Shown here: piece after piece, positions 35,470 to 46,989 of the stretch
Layout of the letters: every line of letters begins with the position of its first letter
Numbering within the stretch: the first letter of the stretch is position 1
Source: Bombus terrestris
Taxonomy: Eukaryota; Arthropoda; Insecta; Hymenoptera; Apidae
Assembly: GCF_910591885.1 (NCBI RefSeq)
Contig: NC_063285.1
Coordinates: 3,658,001-3,722,000, forward strand
Length of the DNA stretch: 64,000 nucleotides
Direction of reading: 5' to 3'
Made by a program: the position numbers and the translations under genes
Notes under the pieces: model-generated
Told to the model about the DNA's origin: nothing
Database searches by the model: none
What the model saw: the letters and a program-made list of their open reading frames with translations, nothing else

Positions 35470-35525
35470 TGTAGCGAGGCACGAGACAGAAACCGTTGGG
35501 AAGTTTGCTGTCGAGTGCCGCTACA
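35470..35525 (-). mobile_element. 56-bp miniature LTR of Gypsy D
   Basis: On the minus strand it starts TGTAGCGGCACTCG and ends GTGCCTCGCTACA, with 7-bp inverted ends TGTAGCG/CGCTACA. It is preceded by GTAAGGGGGTAC, a polypurine-like tract, so it is the 3' LTR of Gypsy D with a large internal deletion. It sits inside the RNase H coding part of another Gypsy. Partner 43992-44047. Confidence 0.65.
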
Positions 35526-37588
35526 GTACCCCCTTACCAGTGACAACGTTACAATTTTTTTACCAAATGTCGGGGTTGATTCCGCATTCGGCGACTTTTA
35601 ACGCCTAGCCGAAACCTGCCTGAAACCAATCGGGAAATCGGACTCTACGCCCTGATCACGTAACGTGTCTATTCCGAGCGTTTTCTTCGTTCGTCCGGTT
35701 GTTGTCGGCTACATCGCTTTCGTCGCGGGCGTTCATTTGATCGGTGTTTTGTTCGTACCGAAGCCTCATCGGAATCGACACGTTACGAGTCTCGGCGGTT
35801 CTTTGTTCGAGGTCCTCCGGTATGATAAAAGCGGGCTTTAAGCGGTCTATGGAGACCGTCACGTCGCGATTATTTATCTTTAACGTGTAATTTTTTTCGC
35901 CTCTTTGGATTATCTTAAATGGCCCGTCATAAGGCGGCTGTAAGGGACCTCCGATCGCGTCGTGGCGCAAGAATACGTACGGCGAAGATTCTAACTCGCG
36001 AAAAACGAAAATTTTCTTTTCACCGTGTCGCGTAACCGGGTGCGGTCTGACGTTGCCCATTTGTTCCTTTAGTCGGCTCGCGTATTCCGAATTGGCCCGT
36101 TGATTCGTCGGTAAGAAAAATTCTGCTGGCAATCGTATGCCGGTGCCGTAAATCATTTCGGCCGCCGTTGCGTTGAGGTCCTCCTTGATAGCGGTTCGAA
36201 TGCCTAACAAAACTATTGGCAAAATGTCGACCCAGTTGCTCGTGTCGTGGCACTTGATTGCCGCTTTGAGTTGTCGATGGAGGCGCTCTACCACCCCGTT
36301 GGACGCAGGATGATAGGCCGTCGTGCGTAGATGTTTGACGCCGAGCAACCGGCATAATTCCTCGAATAAGCGCGATTCGAATTAACGTCCTTGATCGGTT
36401 GTAATTTTCAAAGGTACGCCAAAACGAGATATCCAGGTCGAAAGGAGGACCGTAGCAACGGTTGGCGCTTCCATGTCGGCGATAGGGATTGCTTCGGGCC
36501 AACGCGAAAAACGGTCGTACGCGCTATATTTTCGCTGGGCGGAACTCAACGGTTTAGCGAGGAACCCTAACGGCTGCCAAGAGTCGTTGACGCGTTGCTG
36601 GAGTACCGCTCCTACTGCATAGTCGGATGCGTCTACCGCGAGGCTAACGGGCGCGCCAGGTATCGGGTGCGCTAACATCGTGGCGTTAGCTAGGGCGCGT
36701 TTCGATTCGCGGAAACTAGCTTCGGATTGCTTCGACCATTCGATGGGCGCGTTGCCCTCTTTTACTCCTTTTAACAGGTCGTTTAGCGACTGGAAAATTT
36801 TTGCTGCCCCCGGTATGAAACGTCGGTAGAAGTTAATCATACCGAGGTACCTGCGTAGTGCTTTAACGGTCTCGGGGAGCGGTACTTCTACAATGGCGTC
36901 AACACGTTCTGCCAGCGGCTTTATTCCGAATGCGTTTACGGTATGTCCCAGGAATGTGATCTCGTTCACACCGAATTCGCACTTTCCGGGGTTGATGACT
37001 ACCCCGTAATGATTCAGGCGTTGGAAGAGCATTCGGAGGTGTTCGCGGTGCTGCTCTTCGGTTTCGGAGGCGATTAGAAAGTCGTCGATGTACGCGAACA
37101 CGAAATCTAAACCTCGGGTGATTTCATCGACAAACCTTTGACACGTTTGCGCGGCGTTTCGAAGCCCAAACATCATGTTGGTTGCTTCGGAAAGTCCGAA
37201 GGGTGTCGTGATCGCGGTTTTCTTGACGTCTTCGGGCGCGATCGGGATTTGATGGTAAGCGCGGATGAGATCGATTTTTGAAAAAAAAACGCTTACCGTG
37301 CAGGTGTTGCGCGAAATCCTCTATATGCGGGGGGGGGATACTTGTCGGGCACAGTGCGGGCGTTCAACGCACGATAATCGCCGCATGGTCGTAGATTTCC
37401 GTCCTTCTTGGGTACGATGTGTAGGGGGTGATGCCCACGGGCTTTTCCATGGCCGCATCACTCCTTGCACGATCATGGTTGCGAACTCTGCCTTGACTTG
37501 CTTGAGTCGATCTGGTGCGAGGCGGCGAGGCTTGCAGGAGCCGGGGGGGGGGGGGGGGGTGGTTTCGATATGGTGTACCACAGCGTGT
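35526..37588 (-). pseudogene. pol: Gypsy D pol: RT, partial RNase H, integrase
   Basis: Minus strand. Start of RT in broken frame at about 37180-37588 (RRLAPDRLKQVKAEF, GVMRPWKSPWASP, DLIRAYHQIPIAPEDVKKTA). RT core at 36382-37176 with intact YIDD (VFAYIDDFLIA), connection and the first RNase H aspartate (LAVDASDYAVGA). At about 36520 it jumps from RNase H (KYSAYDR) to integrase core (FSRWPEAIPIADM). Integrase end at 35656-36348 (YHPASNGVVERLHRQLK, GPFKIIQRGEKNYTLK, DRLKPAFI). Stops at 36382 and about 37200 break the frame. Partner 41929-43991. Confidence 0.85.
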
Positions 37589-38760
37589 CGAATTTTTGAA
37601 CTTTTCGAGAATAGAAATCAATCGGCCTTTATCGTTACCAAGTACCTCAGTGTCTATTTCACTAAGATCGATCTCGTTTTCGACGGTCTCATTACAGGCG
37701 TTAACTATCTTCGTTTTGCAAATATCGAGGCTGTCGGGCGTAATACGTACGTCGAAGCCTTGACTTAGAATTTCGCGACCAATCATGATATCATATTTTA
37801 AGTGACTATCAGGGAGGACGTGAAAAGTTATCTCCAATGTAAGACCGTTGATACATATGGTGGACAAAATCTGTGACGTACTCTTAACACATGTATTCTC
37901 TATCCCTCGCATTACTACTATATCGGTCATTCTTCTGCCGGAAAATTTCGGGGCTACGGATTCCTTAAGTAACGAGCATTCGACTCCAGAATCGAAGCAA
38001 AATGGGAACGACTCACCCTGGTGACTCAGTTTACCGGTTGAGGCCTCCACCACGCAGAATCCGACTCGACGTTCCTTGTCGTTGCTGTCTCTTCCCTCCT
38101 TCCGCAACGGGCAGTCAGGTGCGATGTGGCCCTCCGCTTGGCACTTGAAGCAAACCACCTTGGACGATGTAGCTGGTCGGCTTTCTTCTGGGCGTCGTGT
38201 CTTCGGTTTTTCGGTCCGCATTCTCTTGCGGCACTCGGTTATTCTATGTCCGGTGATTCTACAGTGGTAGCATCTGGCTCGGCCCGAGGTCCTGCTTCGC
38301 TTAACTCCAGGTTCCGTCGGTAGATCATTTGACGAAGAAGTCAGTCCCTTTCCTCGCGTATGAGAAAGCCTGCATCTCTTGATAGAATTGATCCCGGGTC
38401 CGGATATCACGCGAGAATGCTAGCCGCTCGGCCTCCTTGTCCGATAAACGCAGTCGATAAAGGACGAAAGCGTTAACTATTTCGATCATGGTTAGATTTT
38501 CCCACCTCGACCATAGGAGAGAGTGAAGACGATGGCCGAAAGCCCCCGTGGTTTCGTCCTCCAGTTGCTGTTCATTGAGGAATCCGACCATCATTGAGGT
38601 TATTGTCTCCGTGGTGCCAAAACGCGAGAGAAAATATTCGGTAAATTTTGTCCAAGTAAGACCATCGACCGGAATTTGCGAAAGCCGCCGTGCTGCAGTA
38701 CCTTCCAGAGCACTGCTTAAAAGGAGATATAGGTCGCTATATCTTGTATAGACCTCGAAA
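37589..38760 (-). pseudogene. gag: Gypsy A-family gag and protease, fused to Gypsy D pol
   Basis: Minus strand. Capsid part at 38325-38760 (YFLSRFGTTETITSMMVGFL, LEDETTGAFGHRLHSLLW), a frame change at about 38330-38410, then two CCHC knuckles (CYHCRITGHRITEC and CFKCQAEGHIAPDC) at about 38135-38280. Protease with DSG (FPFCFDSGVECSLLKES) follows at about 37965-38015. The protease tail (IVVMRGIENTCVKS, IMIGREILSQGFDV) is close to element A. At about 37589 the text switches to Gypsy D RT across a G-rich run. This supplies the gag that copies C and E lack. Partner 40757-41928. Confidence 0.85.
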
Positions 38761-39881
38761 TTTCTTGTTGAGTTTTTGAATGCTTCTTCTCTGTCTCTTT
38801 TTAGGTTTATCTTATTCTCCATTATTCCCTTAGGGACGATTTCAATCATTTTTCCATACAGTAAATGATTTGGAGCAAATCCCGTTACACTGTGTCTGGT
38901 GTTATTGTACTCTTCTACGCTTTCTTCTGCGATTTTTGTCCAGTTTCTTTTTTTTTCCGAATTGATTTTACATCTGATCCTGTTTACTAATGTTTGATTT
39001 ACCCTCTCGTTTAGTCTTATCTGCATTGATTGATTGTTGAGGCGATTACTAGCGGAAGGCAAGCGACTACTTGACCAATTGGCTTGCCGTTCTTCTCGTG
39101 AGTAGCGTTCTAAGTCGGCTGCTTTCTTTTCAGCTTCTTCAAGATTCACGAGTTCAATGATTAATAATGTTCGACCTATGTCGCGCCTGAGTCCCTTTAG
39201 GTACACACGGACAATTTTCTTTGTAGTTTCTTCGATCATTAGCTTGCGTAGAAGTGGATGTGGGTACTCGTTGGTTACTGCGTACAGTAAACGGTTGAGT
39301 ATTCTTATGAACCGAATATTAAAACTCTGCACTGATTCTTCCCGTCCCTGTCTCAACTCTTTTAATTGTTCCCGATATTCTTCCACAGTCACTTGAGCTG
39401 CCACATTGTTCCTCAGTGCGTTGTACAGATCACTGTAGCACTCAATGGGGATGTTGCGGATACTTTGAGCTGCTTTTCCTACGATTTTTTCTACCTTTAT
39501 TGCTTTTAGCATTAAATCTTGCTCCATGCAACGGTCTTTCATACTGCTCACTTCTTTGATGAATTCTTCCACACCTACGTCATCGTCTCCGTTGAGCATT
39601 GGAATACAACGTATTGCATCCTTAACTCGTAGAGTGGAAAGAACGGGTGGAAAATAGCCTCTTTCTTCAACCTCGGGTTGTTCGGTGTCGAAGTGCGCAG
39701 GTGGGATGCCTGGAACCGTTAACCCGGTCGGTTCGCGTGCCCTAACCGTACTCCCGGTGCGATTAATCGCCGTCGATTTACTTTCGTTGCTTTCGGTAAT
39801 GATGGAACCAGAATCGTCGGTCGCAAGGGATCCGAACCCAGTCTGCGACGGTTCTCCCAAGACTTCCGAATTCTGTTACCC
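38325..39881 (-). pseudogene. Chimeric 511-codon frame: gag + integrase + second gag
   Basis: One open minus-strand frame made of three unrelated parts. Residues 1 to about 281 are an errantivirus-like gag (DAIRCIPMLNGDDDVGVEEF, LKAIKVEKIVGKAA). About 282 to 366 are integrase (LNERVNQTLVNRIRCK, EEYNNTRHSVTGFAPNHLLY). The rest is A-family capsid. The gag/integrase junction is at 39016, exactly the inner end of the palindrome arm. There is no ATG at the N-terminus; the frame is open from a stop at about 39881. Probably a chance fusion, not a working protein. The right arm keeps only 40502-41192. Confidence 0.75.
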
Positions 39882-40153
39882 AGTATCTATTTGTTTCGTC
39901 ACTTTGCATAGACAAACGTAACATATCCTCTTGTAAACGGGCAAGACTCTCTTGCTGTTTTTGAATGCTTCACTCGGACCACTCCCGGACTGCCACGGTT
40001 GCTCGATGAAGAACTACTGTTGCTTCTGTAGAATTATTTACAATATTTACAATGTTAAATTATGTTTCTTTTACTCAATGTACTTACGTTTCTTTTAATT
40101 ATGTTTATTATCTTTTTGCACATTAAAAATAAATAAGAAAACCAGTTATTTCA

Positions 40154-40192
40154 ACCAACGCGCATACCGCGCTGAGTGCACTCGTTCTCGTC
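40154..40192 (+). rRNA. 5S rRNA gene fragment in palindrome spacer
   Basis: ACCAACGCGCATACCGCGCT through GCACTCGTTCTCGTC. This is the best-preserved 5' third of a 5S gene in the window, cut after the same C. It is single-copy here because it lies in the spacer. The upstream AT-rich sequence (CACATTAAAAATAAATAAG) resembles the spacer before 46951. Confidence 0.78.
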
Positions 40193-40329
40193 GGTTGGCC
40201 GTGAACTTTACAGGACGCCGACAGTGAAACCGAAAGCAAGGAGGCGGAACCCGCCATAGATTCAGCTTAGCATTGAATCGAACAGAAAATCATAATTCAA
40301 AAGACAACCAAAGACACTATCAGCATCAT

Positions 40330-40470
40330 AGGACTTCCCGCACAAAAGACGCAGAAGCTCGCTATTAAAGAGGCGATTCAGTACTGGCAACATTGGTTAA
40401 TCGATAGATATTTCACTGTCCTTTCAGATCATAAACCGTTGGAATCAATAAGAATAAAGGCAAGAACCAA
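40330..40470 (+). pseudogene. Gypsy RNase H fragment
   Basis: Plus-strand reading KEAIQYWQHWLIDRYFTVLS then DHKPLESIRIKARTNE is the middle of a Gypsy RNase H. Shortly after, at 40502, the integrase fragment of the right arm begins. Part of RNase H and the integrase N-terminus are missing. Confidence 0.75.
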
Positions 40471-40501
40471 TGAAACTCGACAGACTGTCCGTCCTCCAAT
40501 G

Positions 40502-41928
40502 GACTGAACGAGAGGGTAAATCAAACATTAGTAAACAGGATCAGATGTAAAATCAATTCGAAAAAAAAAGAAACTGGACAAAAATCGCAGAAGAAAGCGT
40601 AGAAGAGTACAATAACACCAGACACAGTGTAACGGGATTTGCTCCAAATCATTTACTGTATGGAAAAATGATTGAAATCGTCCCTAAGGGAATAATGGAG
40701 AATAAGATAAACCTAAAAAGAGACAGAGAAGAAGCATTCAAAAACTCAACAAGAAATTTCGAGGTCTATACAAGATATAGCGACCTATATCTCCTTTTAA
40801 GCAGTGCTCTGGAAGGTACTGCAGCACGGCGGCTTTCGCAAATTCCGGTCGATGGTCTTACTTGGACAAAATTTACCGAATATTTTCTCTCGCGTTTTGG
40901 CACCACGGAGACAATAACCTCAATGATGGTCGGATTCCTCAATGAACAGCAACTGGAGGACGAAACCACGGGGGCTTTCGGCCATCGTCTTCACTCTCTC
41001 CTATGGTCGAGGTGGGAAAATCTAACCATGATCGAAATAGTTAACGCTTTCGTCCTTTATCGACTGCGTTTATCGGACAAGGAGGCCGAGCGGCTAGCAT
41101 TCTCGCGTGATATCCGGACCCGGGATCAATTCTATCAAGAGATGCAGGCTTTCTCATACGCGAGGAAAGGGACTGACTTCTTCGTCAAATGATCTACCGA
41201 CGGAACCTGGAGTTAAGCGAAGCAGGACCTCGGGCCGAGCCAGATGCTACCACTGTAGAATCACCGGACATAGAATAACCGAGTGCCGCAAGAGAATGCG
41301 GACCGAAAAACCGAAGACACGACGCCCAGAAGAAAGCCGACCAGCTACATCGTCCAAGGTGGTTTGCTTCAAGTGCCAAGCGGAGGGCCACATCGCACCT
41401 GACTGCCCGTTGCGGAAGGAGGGAAGAGACAGCAACGACAAGGAACGTCGAGTCGGATTCTGCGTGGTGGAGGCCTCAACCGGTAAACTGAGTCACCAGG
41501 GTGAGTCGTTCCCATTTTGCTTCGATTCTGGAGTCGAATGCTCGTTACTTAAGGAATCCGTAGCCCCGAAATTTTCCGGCAGAAGAATGACCGATATAGT
41601 AGTAATGCGAGGGATAGAGAATACATGTGTTAAGAGTACGTCACAGATTTTGTCCACCATATGTATCAACGGTCTTACATTGGAGATAACTTTTCACGTC
41701 CTCCCTGATAGTCACTTAAAATATGATATCATGATTGGTCGCGAAATTCTAAGTCAAGGCTTCGACGTACGTATTACGCCCGACAGCCTCGATATTTGCA
41801 AAACGAAGATAGTTAACGCCTGTAATGAGACCGTCGAAAACGAGATCGATCTTAGTGAAATAGACACTGAGGTACTTGGTAACGATAAAGGCCGATTGAT
41901 TTCTATTCTCGAAAAGTTCAAAAATTCG
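40502..41928 (+). pseudogene. gag: Integrase piece + A-family gag-protease (right arm copy)
   Basis: Mirror of 37589-39016. Integrase piece 40502-40756, in frame with A-family capsid to 41192, then zinc knuckles and protease to about 41928. It then fuses to Gypsy D RT through a C run whose composition differs from the left arm. Confidence 0.85.
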
Positions 41929-43991
41929 ACACGCTGTGGTACACCATATCGAAACCACACCCGCCCCCCCCCCCGGCTCCTGCAAGCCTCGCCGCCTCGC
42001 ACCAGATCGACTCAAGCAAGTCAAGGCAGAGTTCGCAACCATGATCGTGCAAGGAGTGATGCGGCCATGGAAAAGCCCGTGGGCATCACCCCCTACACAT
42101 CGTACCCAAGAAGGACGGAAATCTACGACCATGCGGCGATTATCGTGCGTTGAACGCCCGCACTGTGCCCGACAAGTATCCCCCCCCCGCATATAGAGGA
42201 TTTCGCGCAACACCTGCACGGTAAGCGTTTTTTTTTCAAAAATCGATCTCATCCGCGCTTACCATCAAATCCCGATCGCGCCCGAAGACGTCAAGAAAAC
42301 CGCGATCACGACACCCTTCGGACTTTCCGAAGCAACCAACATGATGTTTGGGCTTCGAAACGCCGCGCAAACGTGTCAAAGGTTTGTCGATGAAATCACC
42401 CGAGGTTTAGATTTCGTGTTCGCGTACATCGACGACTTTCTAATCGCCTCCGAAACCGAAGAGCAGCACCGCGAACACCTCCGAATGCTCTTCCAACGCC
42501 TGAATCATTACGGGGTAGTCATCAACCCCGGAAAGTGCGAATTCGGTGTGAACGAGATCACATTCCTGGGACATACCGTAAACGCATTCGGAATAAAGCC
42601 GCTGGCAGAACGTGTTGACGCCATTGTAGAAGTACCGCTCCCCGAGACCGTTAAAGCACTACGCAGGTACCTCGGTATGATTAACTTCTACCGACGTTTC
42701 ATACCGGGGGCAGCAAAAATTTTCCAGTCGCTAAACGACCTGTTAAAAGGAGTAAAAGAGGGCAACGCGCCCATCGAATGGTCGAAGCAATCCGAAGCTA
42801 GTTTCCGCGAATCGAAACGCGCCCTAGCTAACGCCACGATGTTAGCGCACCCGATACCTGGCGCGCCCGTTAGCCTCGCGGTAGACGCATCCGACTATGC
42901 AGTAGGAGCGGTACTCCAGCAACGCGTCAACGACTCTTGGCAGCCGTTAGGGTTCCTCGCTAAACCGTTGAGTTCCGCCCAGCGAAAATATAGCGCGTAC
43001 GACCGTTTTTCGCGTTGGCCCGAAGCAATCCCTATCGCCGACATGGAAGCGCCAACCGTTGCTACGGTCCTCCTTTCGACCTGGATATCTCGTTTTGGCG
43101 TACCTTTGAAAATTACAACCGATCAAGGACGTTAATTCGAATCGCGCTTATTCGAGGAATTATGCCGGTTGCTCGGCGTCAAACATCTACGCACGACGGC
43201 CTATCATCCTGCGTCCAACGGGGTGGTAGAGCGCCTCCATCGACAACTCAAAGCGGCAATCAAGTGCCACGACACGAGCAACTGGGTCGACATTTTGCCA
43301 ATAGTTTTGTTAGGCATTCGAACCGCTATCAAGGAGGACCTCAACGCAACGGCGGCCGAAATGATTTACGGCACCGGCATACGATTGCCAGCAGAATTTT
43401 TCTTACCGACGAATCAACGGGCCAATTCGGAATACGCGAGCCGACTAAAGGAACAAATGGGCAACGTCAGACCGCACCCGGTTACGCGACACGGTGAAAA
43501 GAAAATTTTCGTTTTTCGCGAGTTAGAATCTTCGCCGTACGTATTCTTGCGCCACGACGCGATCGGAGGTCCCTTACAGCCGCCTTATGACGGGCCATTT
43601 AAGATAATCCAAAGAGGCGAAAAAAATTACACGTTAAAGATAAATAATCGCGACGTGACGGTCTCCATAGACCGCTTAAAGCCCGCTTTTATCATACCGG
43701 AGGACCTCGAACAAAGAACCGCCGAGACTCGTAACGTGTCGATTCCGATGAGGCTTCGGTACGAACAAAACACCGATCAAATGAACGCCCGCGACGAAAG
43801 CGATGTAGCCGACAACAACCGGACGAACGAAGAAAACGCTCGGAATAGACACGTTACGTGATCAGGGCGTAGAGTCCGATTTCCCGATTGGTTTCAGGCA
43901 GGTTTCGGCTAGGCGTTAAAAGTCGCCGAATGCGGAATCAACCCCGACATTTGGTAAAAAAATTGTAACGTTGTCACTGGTAAGGGGGTAC
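41929..43991 (+). pseudogene. pol: Gypsy D pol (right arm copy)
   Basis: Mirror of 35526-37588: RT with YIDD at about 42425, the RNase H/integrase fusion at about 43000, integrase end 43169-43861, then a noncoding stretch and polypurine-like GTAAGGGGGTAC before the miniature LTR. Confidence 0.85.
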
Positions 43992-44047
43992 TGTAGCGGC
44001 ACTCGACAGCAAACTTCCCAACGGTTTCTGTCTCGTGCCTCGCTACA
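43992..44047 (+). mobile_element. 56-bp miniature LTR of Gypsy D (right arm copy)
   Basis: Mirror of 35470-35525; TGTAGCG...CGCTACA. Confidence 0.65.
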
Positions 44048-46003
44048 GATAGAAGAGTATGAATACACAATCGAACACGTTAAAGGCAAAGAAAACCCAG
44101 TCGCAGATAGTTCATCTAGAATTCATGCGATTCAAAAAGTAGAAACCCCTGAAGGAACAGTAGTCTTAGATTTCTTACAACATTTTACGGAATGGAAAAA
44201 GAAATCCCAAAACGATTAGAAATGAAACCTAACGATCAATCTTTCTATCAATTAACTAAAACAGAATTAGAAGAGTTCGACGAGGCAATATGGTTACGGA
44301 AAATCGACAACATATTACGAAATAACAAAAAAGTAGGTATAGGAGACAACACGTTTGCAGAATTAGAAAAGAACCAGATCAAACATATGCTTCTATGTTT
44401 CAATGATACCCGATATCCTGTCATTTTTGCATGGGACCCAATCCAGGAATTAACCGAGGAAGAGATAGAAAAAATAATTCAGGAAAATCATAACGGTACG
44501 ATAGGACATTTAGGAATCCAAAAGATATACCAAAGAATCAAAGAACGATGTAAGATCCAAAATTTAATAAGTAGAATCGAAGATCTCATTCAAAATTGTG
44601 ACATTTGCCAAAAAGAAAAACTAGTTAGAATACGACCTAAGGAAGAACCAGTAATTTCAGACACGCCTTTAAACCCCAACGACAAAATAGCCATGGACAC
44701 TATACGACCAACAACAAAGAATAAGGAAACCAATTTATCCTATCAATTCACGACGAACTGACGAAATACTTGATGCTAGTTTCACTGAGGACACAACAAA
44801 GCGAGTCCATTATTAACGCAATTAAATCATTATATTTATATAAACTCCCTAGAGTTCAAGTGTGATAGGAACTCTCTCGGTTTACGGACAGCACGACTTC
44901 TTTTCTTTCACGGACAGAGCGACTTTCTTTGTTTTACATTCATTTCCCAAACGGACGGACAGAGAGCAACATCAGAGATAATCAAGATTACAGAAGAAGG
45001 AGTAATTATTTAAAACATTGAAGATTGACGGAGAAAGATCGGCAGCTCAGGAGGTTGAAAATCGATTCTCGATTTTCAGCTAGACATTGCACAGAACTTG
45101 TTATTTATTGTTTAATGTTATTAATTGGTTCCTGTTTATTTAATTATTACTGTTATTAATTGTTGTTAATTATTAATTATTGTTTACTCCTGTATTTTAT
45201 TTAAGTATTTTCACAATAAACTCCATTTTCAGATTTCAGAATCGGTCACCTGAATTACCCCGAGATAAACAATCTTACATTTATATATTCTCTGCTCCCA
45301 AGACAATCCTTACTGACCAAGGACAGAATTTTATTAGCGAGCTCATAACGAAATTTGACGAAGCTTTTAAGATTAAACATATCAAGACGACTAACTTTCA
45401 CCCTCGATCCAACGGATCATTAGAACGTACTCACACAGCAGTTAAAGATCTAATTTATACTAGCCTACGAGATAACGATGATAAAGAATGGGATGAGATA
45501 CTCAATGTTATATGTTTAGGGTATAATACAGCACTTCACGTAGGAACAGAATTTACCCCTTTTGAATTAACGTTCGGAAGAAAAGCTAATTTACCTTCCG
45601 CGATTGCAAAAACCACTACCCTAACGTGTAATGATATGTCTTTTCCATGACAAAAAAAGTTGAACAAATATTTGAAGTTAACGAGACAAACACTAATACG
45701 TAGCGAGAAACGCTACGCTCGAGATCAAAAAAAAAGGTCGTGCGAACTCAAACAATTTTCAAAGAAGGAGACTTTGTACTAATTCACAACGATCATAAGA
45801 AAGACAAAAGGGATACCGAATGGTTAGAACCATATCGAATCCATCCAGTCAAAACATCTTATTATGAGATAATAATTGACAAGGTCGTTAAGAAAATTCA
45901 CGGTAATAGGTTAGACATATTTTTCAAGACGTTCATCGTAACTACAACACTAATTTACGCTAAGCTTGGTGAAGGAATTAATTTTTTACCATTAGAATTA
46001 TAG
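44048..46003 (+). pseudogene. Errantivirus-like Gypsy RNase H/integrase with insertion (right arm copy)
   Basis: Mirror of 33514-35469: RNase H end and HHCC domain 44048-44761, unrelated insertion 44762-45179, integrase core 45180-45650, C-terminal tail 45740-46003. Confidence 0.8.
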
Positions 46004-46016
46004 GTAGAAATTTATT

Positions 46017-46501
46017 GCGACATATCAGGCGACATTGTACGATGGTACGTACCGAAATCCTTGCGGCGCGACGTGTTTAATTCGCTCCACGGACTTTCCC
46101 ATCCAGAGATACGTGCCACGCAAAAATTGGTGACGTCGCGTTTCATTTGACCGTCCGTAAATAAAGATTGCCGGACTTGGGCACGACAATGTATCCCGTG
46201 TCAACGATGCAATGTCACCAGGCACGTATTCTCACCTGTCGGAACGTTCGAAACTTCAGCAGGCCGGTTCAAGCACATACACATAGACATTATCGCGATG
46301 CAATATTCACAAGGATACCGACATTGTCTAACGTGTATCGACCGTTTTTCGCGTTGGCCCGAAGCCATTCCCATCGTTGATATGGAAGCGACAACCGTTG
46401 CCTCGGTTCTCCTCTCTACACGAATAGCTCGTTTCGGCGTACCTTCGAAAATAACTATCGATCAAGGACGCCGATTCAAACTGGTAAACTGCAACCGGTA
46501 A
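46017..46501 (+). pseudogene. Gypsy integrase fragment (right arm copy)
   Basis: Mirror of 33016-33500. It is followed by about 150 bp of noncoding sequence ending in a short A run directly before the 5S fragment at 46662. Confidence 0.78.
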
Positions 46502-46661
46502 AAACTGTAATTCCGACACAAAACATTGTATGGCTATGTCGTATCGTCACGTATCGGTACTTTTGCCTAAGCCACCCCGCACTCGAAGTTCATTGTTTAT
46601 TGTGAACAACATACAAATGTAATTCTCATCTACTGGTCAATAAATGTTATATAGAAAAAAA

Positions 46662-46750
46662 GCACTCGTTCTCATCCGATCACGAAAGTTAAGCAGCGCC
46701 AGGCACGGATAGTACTTAAATAGGTGACCGCTTGGTAACTCCGCGTGGTG
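46662..46750 (+). rRNA. 5S rRNA gene fragment, 3' part (right arm copy)
   Basis: Mirror of 32767-32855. Begins GCACTCGTTCTCATC, overlapping by about 15 nt the bases at which the 5' fragments end. This is what a target-site duplication would look like. Confidence 0.82.
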
Positions 46751-46950
46751 AAAAACAAAACACCTTTTTGTTTTTCCAATCCTTTTTACTTCCCTTAATA
46801 ATCTATTTTCAATAATCTATAATCTAAACATGAGGAAATAGAAATGTTATAGTATTACATGACTAATACCATATATAACACTCATTCTTGCATACATTTT
46901 TTCAAATATTCTTTTTTTGTACATTAAAAGCAAATAAATCACTTATTTCA

Positions 46951-46989
46951 GCTAACGTTCATACCGCGCATAATGGAATCATTCTCGTC
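46951..46989 (+). rRNA. 5S rRNA gene fragment, 5' part (right arm copy)
   Basis: Mirror of 32528-32566. It lies about 200 bp after the 3' fragment at 46662, so the two are neighbouring units of an old 5S array with an AT-rich spacer. Confidence 0.75.

Larger units (their letters stand above)
24198..39016 (+). repeat. Left arm of 14.8-kb palindrome
   Basis: Reverse complement of 40502-55320. Every open frame has an equal partner at 79517 minus its coordinate over the whole length. Only scattered differences were seen, for example near 28009, 30569, 32239, 32863, a one-base indel at about 38958 and the G run at 37543-37559. The arm starts inside the 3' LTR of element C and ends inside an integrase fragment. 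Confidence 0.96.
39017..40501. other. Palindrome spacer
   Basis: 1485 bp not shared by the arms. From left: minus-strand errantivirus-like gag (to about 39881), AT-rich DNA, a 5S fragment on the plus strand (40154-40192), and a short Gypsy RNase H piece (about 40330-40470). It links unrelated fragments and holds no intact gene. Confidence 0.85.
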
